A stretch of 64,000 nt of DNA, taken from the NCBI GenBank assembly GCA_005893305.1, contig VBOZ01000014.1, positions 27,626 to 91,625 of the forward strand. The letters run 5' to 3'. Positions 60,379-64,000 of this stretch are shown one piece after another. A program made the position numbers and the translations under genes. Position 1 is the first letter of the stretch, and the number at the start of each line of letters is the position of its first letter. The notes beneath the pieces were generated by a model. That model saw only the letters and a program-made list of their open reading frames with translations, was not told where the DNA came from and searched no databases. The DNA comes from Candidatus Eisenbacteria bacterium. GTDB taxonomy: Bacteria > Eisenbacteria > RBG-16-71-46 > SZUA-252.

Positions 60379-60523
60379 GTGATCAGAATACCATCGGGGA
60401 TCGCCGGCAGCGAGGGTTTCGGCTTGTGCCCCGCTCTGGGTTCGGTGTAGTTTGCGGCCGACCCAGGGACGGGCTCTTACCAAGAGCGCGGCCGCGCTAT
60501 TGGCTCTGTCCAGGAGGACTCAC

Positions 60524-61960
60524 GTGCGCTCTGCCACCCGCACCATTCTGTTAGCGGCGTCGTTCGTGCTCATGCTGCCCGTCGTCGCGCTCGCCGATAC
60601 GTCGGCGGGCTGGCTCGCTCCCGGCGGCGGCGCCGTGTGGCCCCCCGCCGAGTACGGCACCGACGATCCTCTCGGCACGTTCGGCGGCATCGCCGGTCTC
60701 CGCATGACCCCAGCATGGGCCCTGGAGGTGCGGCTCCACTCCGCGAAGGGCGACAGCGCCAAAATCGGCGGTGCGCACACGTCGTTTCTCCGAGGGGATG
60801 GGAACCTCACGAAGTTCTTCCTGACCGAGTCGCGGTTCTCGCCCTACCTCACGGCCGGAGCCGGAGCGGTCCGCATCCGCCGCCCCGGGACCTCCGACAA
60901 GCACTTCGCCTGGAATGCCGGCGCCGGCGTTCGCATCACGGTGTCCGAGCGCATATCCCTCCGGTTGGACGCGCGCGACGTGAGCTATCAGGTTGCCGAC
61001 CTTTCCGGCGCGAAGGAGTACCGCCACGCGCCCGAGGGATTCGGCGGCATCTCCTTCGGCTTCGGCGGAAGGCCGTCCGATGAGGACAATGACGGCGTGC
61101 CGAATAAGTTCGACAAGTGTGCCGCCACGCCCCTCGGCGCCCGCGTCGACGCGACCGGATGCCCGCTGGACGGCGACGGGGACGGCGTCTTCGACGGAAT
61201 CGACCGCTGCGACGGGACGCCCAAGGGCGCCCTCGTTGACGCGACCGGCTGCCCGCTGGACAGCGACAAGGACGGGGCGTTCGACGGAATCGACACCTGC
61301 CCCGACACGCCCGCCGGAGTGCGGGTCGACGCGACGGGATGCCCGATGGATTCGGATGGGGACGGCGTCTACGACGGCCCCGACCAGTGCGAGAACACGC
61401 CGAAGGGCTGCACCGTGAACCCGAACGGCTGCCCGACCGATTCCGATCAGGACGGTGTCTGCGACGGCATCGACAAGTGCCCGGACACCCAAACGAACGT
61501 CCGCGTGGATATGACCGGCTGCCCCATCCAGGTGAGCGTCCGCGAGACGGAGCTGATCGAGACCGGGATGATCCGGCTCCAGGACATCAATTTCGACACC
61601 GGCAGGGCGACGATCAAGGACGACTCGTTCAAGATCCTCGACGATGTCGGAAACATCCTGATCCGTTGGCCGCAGCTTCGCATTGAGATCGGCGGGCACA
61701 CCGACGCGCGCGGCAGCGACGCCACGAACCAGAAGCTGAGCGAGGCGCGCGCCAAGGCAGTGCTCGATTACCTGGTCCAGAAGTTCCCCGAGCTGATTCC
61801 GAACCAGTTCACCACGGTCGGATACGGCGAGCGTCAGCCGATCTCGACCAATCGGACGCAGCTCGGCATGGCCAAGAACCGGCGAGTCGAGTTCAAGGTG
61901 TTGAACACGGAAGCGCTGAAGAAGCAGACCGAGAAGCAGCAGTTCGTTCCCAAGGAATAG
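60524..61960 (+). CDS. OmpA-family outer-membrane protein with thrombospondin type 3 repeats
   Basis: The 478-residue protein has a signal peptide (TILLAASFVLMLPVVALA) and an N-terminal beta-barrel of OmpA type (about residues 30-180: LRMTPAWALEVRLHS; SRFSPYLTAGAGAVRI; SFGFGG). Five calcium-binding TSP3 repeats follow (DEDNDGVPNKFDKC; DGDGDGVFDGIDRC; DSDKDGAFDGIDTC; DSDGDGVYDGPDQC; DSDQDGVCDGIDKC), then a C-terminal peptidoglycan-binding OmpA domain (EIGGHTDARGSDATNQKLSEARAKAVLDYL; GMAKNRRVEFKVL). It anchors the outer membrane to the wall. The start GTG 60524 is set by AGGAGG and the signal sequence. Confidence 0.93.
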   Translation: MRSATRTILLAASFVLMLPVVALADTSAGWLAPGGGAVWPPAEYGTDDPLGTFGGIAGLRMTPAWALEVRLHSAKGDSAKIGGAHTSFLRGDGNLTKFFLTESRFSPYLTAGAGAVRIRRPGTSDKHFAWNAGAGVRITVSERISLRLDARDVSYQVADLSGAKEYRHAPEGFGGISFGFGGRPSDEDNDGVPNKFDKCAATPLGARVDATGCPLDGDGDGVFDGIDRCDGTPKGALVDATGCPLDSDKDGAFDGIDTCPDTPAGVRVDATGCPMDSDGDGVYDGPDQCENTPKGCTVNPNGCPTDSDQDGVCDGIDKCPDTQTNVRVDMTGCPIQVSVRETELIETGMIRLQDINFDTGRATIKDDSFKILDDVGNILIRWPQLRIEIGGHTDARGSDATNQKLSEARAKAVLDYLVQKFPELIPNQFTTVGYGERQPISTNRTQLGMAKNRRVEFKVLNTEALKKQTEKQQFVPKE

Positions 61961-62157
61961 GCCCCGGCGGGTCGGGCAGGGCAATGGCGGGGAAGGGCCT
62001 CTTCCTGGCCGGTGTGGGGTTGGTCGCCGTCGAGCCGCGAGGCGAGGCGCGGCCTTCCCCCACTGCGCTCGGGATGGACGCGCTAAAGATCGGAAATTGG
62101 GCGGTCGATAGGTTCCGTTAGGCGACTTCGCGCCCAGTGAGACGCGGAGGGCGTGCC

Positions 62158-62176
62158 TCGCCAAGGATGGCGGGGA
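62158..62176. repeat. Hairpin motif with AAGGAT loop, copy 2
   Basis: CGCC-AAGGAT-GGCG forms a 4-bp stem; the core 62159-62176 is identical over 18 bases to 41635-41652. It stands 200 bases after the OmpA gene and 10 bases before the terminator hairpin at 62185. The gap 61961-62221 has no gene. Confidence 0.6.
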
Positions 62177-62184
62177 TGTGTGCA

Positions 62185-62215
62185 GGGGCCGCAGCAATGC
62201 GGCCCCGATTTGTTT
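62185..62215 (+). terminator. Terminator-like hairpin with GNRA tetraloop
   Basis: GGGGCCGCA (62185-62193), loop GCAA, TGCGGCCCC (62198-62206): a perfect 9-bp stem with a stable GNRA tetraloop, followed by GATTTGTTTC. It is placed between the OmpA gene and the convergent TPR gene. The U tract is broken, so it may be a moderate terminator or the end of a small structured RNA. Confidence 0.7.
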
Positions 62216-62221
62216 CGGGCG

Positions 62222-63415
62222 CTACTCCGGCAGCGGCCACCGGAATTCGCGGCGATACGTCTCGATCCGGCGGCGGACCCCCGAAAGGAACGGCTCCCAC
62301 CGGGGATCGCCGTGGAGCGGCCCGAAGAGCTCGTCCTTCCTATACTTCGTGAGCGCGTCGTTCCCCAGCTCCACCGCCCGGTCGAGGAACCGGAACGCCT
62401 TGTCCCGGTCCCCCAGGTGTCCCCAGAGCGCCGCCGCGTCGGACGCGAAGTCCATGTCGATCATGCCGTGTGCCTCGATGTGAGGCAGGTCGCTCATCGC
62501 CGCCGCCACGTCGCCCGCGCGGAGCCGCGCGAAAGCGCGATCGAAATAGGCCGACCCGGTGACCTCCTCAGGGTCCACGCGCGTCTTGTAGTGCTCCACG
62601 GCTTCGGCGTACTTCCGCTGCTCCACCAGCAGGGCCCCTTCGAAATAGCCCAGCTGCGGGTGATTCGAGAGACGGCGTCGCACGCGCTCCAGTTCCCCTT
62701 CCGCCCCGGCGACGTTTCCTCGAAGGAGGTGAATCCGAGCCGCGCCCCACGACGCCCAGGGCAGATTGGGATCGAGATCCTGGGCGTGCCTCTCGGCGCT
62801 CATCGCCTCGTCCATCATGTCGCAAAGGCGGAAGACGTAGGCGAAGTAGTGGTAGACGAGCGGCTGGTTCGGCGTTTTTCGGCGGGCCCGGAGAAGCTCC
62901 TGAAACGCCTCTCGCTTTCTGCCGAACACGACGTGGAGCGCGGCGGTCGCGAAGGAAGCCTGGGCGTCCTCCGGGTCGAGCGAGCGCGCTCTTTGGATCG
63001 CCTCCTCCGCCTTGGCGTACCAGGCCGGGTCGGACTCGTATCCGCTGTCGACCATCCCCTGGTAGACGCTGCCCAAATGCGACCAGGCCCGCGCGTAGCC
63101 GGGCTCCACCATCACCGCCCGCTCGAATTCCCGGCTCGCGCGGAGAAATCCCTCCTTTGTCCCCGCACGCTGTGCCTCCAGTCCGCGCAGCAACAGCTCG
63201 TAGGCCTCGGGCGAGGGCGTGAACTTCTTGGGCTCCGGGCCGCGGCTCTTCCGCGATTCTTCCGCCGAGAGCCGCGCCGTCATCGCCTCGGCGATCCCGT
63301 GCGCCACCTGGTCCTGGACCTCGAAGATGTCCTCGAAGCGCAGGTCCACCTTGCCCGCCCAAAGGGCCCGGCCGCTCGGCGTTTCAACGAGTCGCGCCGT
63401 GGCGCGGAAAAGCAT
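62222..63415 (-). CDS. FlgO/TolB-like and TPR part of a split Ser/Thr kinase gene
   Basis: From ATG 63415 the frame encodes FRATARLVETPSGRALWAGKVDLRFEDIFEVQDQVAHGI, the second half of the TolB/FlgO-like domain common in kinase-TPR proteins. Several TPR motifs follow (FERAVMVEPGYARAWSHLGSVYQ; EAIQRARSLDPEDAQASFATAALH; ERHAQDLDPNLPWASWG). The frame is displaced by one base from the kinase-bearing frame upstream, and about eight or nine residues usually present at that point are missing. The natural gene was very likely one protein; the downstream half might still be made by re-initiation. Confidence 0.8.
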   Translation of the reverse strand: MLFRATARLVETPSGRALWAGKVDLRFEDIFEVQDQVAHGIAEAMTARLSAEESRKSRGPEPKKFTPSPEAYELLLRGLEAQRAGTKEGFLRASREFERAVMVEPGYARAWSHLGSVYQGMVDSGYESDPAWYAKAEEAIQRARSLDPEDAQASFATAALHVVFGRKREAFQELLRARRKTPNQPLVYHYFAYVFRLCDMMDEAMSAERHAQDLDPNLPWASWGAARIHLLRGNVAGAEGELERVRRRLSNHPQLGYFEGALLVEQRKYAEAVEHYKTRVDPEEVTGSAYFDRAFARLRAGDVAAAMSDLPHIEAHGMIDMDFASDAAALWGHLGDRDKAFRFLDRAVELGNDALTKYRKDELFGPLHGDPRWEPFLSGVRRRIETYRREFRWPLPE

Positions 63416-64000
63416 CGAGGACCGCGGTGACGTCGAGCTCCTGTCCGACGCGCCGCGGCTCGACCGGCGTGTTCTCGTAGACCGCGATCGATCCGGTGGA
63501 GCGCACGACGAGGTCCGGCGAGTTCATCAGCCGCGTGATGACCGCGTCCGCGAGGCCGACGCCGAGGTAGTTGAGGTCGGGATTGCCTCCGATGTTCTTG
63601 AACGGAAGCACCGCGATGGCGCGCGGTCCCTTCCCTTCCCCGGAGGGGGCCGCGGCGGGACCGCACCCGCACTCGAGCGTGTCGAGGTCGATGTCGAGGT
63701 CGCGGGCGGATGCATGGCGGCGCTCCGGATCCTTCGTGAGCACCTTCGCGAGCACGAAGTCGAAATCCGCGGTGATCGCGGGGTTCACCTTGCTCGGCGG
63801 CTCCGGGGTCTCGTGGAGGATCCGGTGCATCGTCTCGACGTTGGATTCGGCCGCGAACGGGTGCTTCCCGGTCAGGAGCTCGTAGAGGATCGTCCCGAGC
63901 GAGAAGAGATCGCTGGGCGGGCCGGCGGGCCGGCCGAGCACCTGCTCGGGCGACATGTAGGGCGCCGTTCCCATCACGGTGCCCGGGATCGTGGCGGTCC
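63384..64000 (-). CDS. Ser/Thr protein kinase, C-terminal lobe plus partial TolB/FlgO-like domain; 5' end beyond window
   Basis: The frame is open to the window end. It begins in the activation segment (IPGTVMGTAPYMSPEQVLG), then SDLFSLGTILYELLTGKHPF and VLAKVLTKDPERRHASARDL of the kinase C-lobe. A linker and the TolB/FlgO-like start follow (AIAVLPFKNIGGNPDLNYLGVGLADAVITRLMNSPDLVVRSTGSI; GQELDVTAVLD). After VLD (63414) the frame leaves homology and stops at 63384. The ATP-binding N-lobe is outside the window. Such proteins are usually PknB-type kinases with TPR sensors. Confidence 0.85.
   Translation of the reverse strand, partial: TATIPGTVMGTAPYMSPEQVLGRPAGPPSDLFSLGTILYELLTGKHPFAAESNVETMHRILHETPEPPSKVNPAITADFDFVLAKVLTKDPERRHASARDLDIDLDTLECGCGPAAAPSGEGKGPRAIAVLPFKNIGGNPDLNYLGVGLADAVITRLMNSPDLVVRSTGSIAVYENTPVEPRRVGQELDVTAVLDAFPRHGATR

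Noticed and set aside
1..64000. CRISPR arrays, tRNA/rRNA genes, insertion sequences, prophage
   Set aside because: No regularly spaced repeats, tRNA-like cloverleaf segments, transposase or phage-like proteins were found in the gaps or among the genes.

Overview
The window is high-GC, gene-dense DNA from a diderm bacterium. Four features point to a member of the FCB side of the tree, with Candidatus Eisenbacteria-like lineages a reasonable guess: two secreted proteins with C-terminal FlgD-like/T9SS-like sorting modules (21659-22519 and 22634-25165), a DUF5916 outer-membrane protein, an OmpA protein with thrombospondin type 3 repeats, and an Mla/MCE lipid transporter. This placement is inference from gene content; no rRNA or tRNA gene is visible. 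Most operons are tightly packed, with 1-4 base start/stop overlaps (ATGA, GTGA, TTGA, and one CTGA).

Layout. 1-5.4 kb: assorted housekeeping genes (SRPBCC protein, quinone-oxidoreductase-like enzyme, LMW phosphatase/arsenate reductase, family-5 uracil-DNA glycosylase, DinB protein, GT-C-like membrane protein). 5.5-16.4 kb: a complete C5 heme operon, hemX-hemA-hemC-hemD-hemB-hemL-hemE-hemN-hemH-hemY, leading from glutamyl-tRNA to protoheme. Its hemL/hemE junction is abnormal: hemL has no stop codon and hemE has no normal start. 16.4-18.3 kb: methyltransferase and queD/queE. 18.4-21.6 kb: fatty-acid hydroxylase followed by mlaE-mlaF-mlaD. 21.7-25.2 kb: two secreted proteins. 25.2-28.5 kb: a minus-strand operon of serine palmitoyltransferase, a GNAT-fold acyltransferase and an NAD-dependent epimerase/reductase, which matches the bacterial ceramide pathway.

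28.8-32.1 kb: DUF1028 protein, citrate synthase and NRDE protein, then a 202-bp imperfect palindrome. 32.1-35.5 kb: a DtxR/MntR-type regulator divergent from a cupredoxin, a two-domain multicopper oxidase and a ZIP-family metal permease. A perfect TTAGGCTAGCCTAA operator lies inside the promoter of the second group, which makes this a candidate oxidase-coupled metal-uptake system. 35.6-41.6 kb: DUF1579 protein, an ABC-2 exporter, an ECF sigma/anti-sigma pair and an M20 peptidase. 41.8-44.1 kb: a secreted jelly-roll protein and a Cas4-like/DEDD nuclease fusion. 44.2-48.5 kb: pdxH, membrane proteins, a lipoprotein and a secreted protein with a classical zinc-finger spacing. 48.6-51.9 kb: a three-gene succinate dehydrogenase.

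51.9-64 kb: a sugar dehydrogenase-like lipoprotein, a GNAT, an HEXXH metallopeptidase, the DUF5916 protein, a solitary BoxB/PaaA-like diiron protein with a GNAT, an OmpA protein, and finally a Ser/Thr kinase-FlgO/TolB-like-TPR gene split by a frameshift and cut by the window end. No CRISPR array, insertion sequence or prophage was found. No gene-free stretch exceeds about 300 bases; the longest is about 47502-47795.
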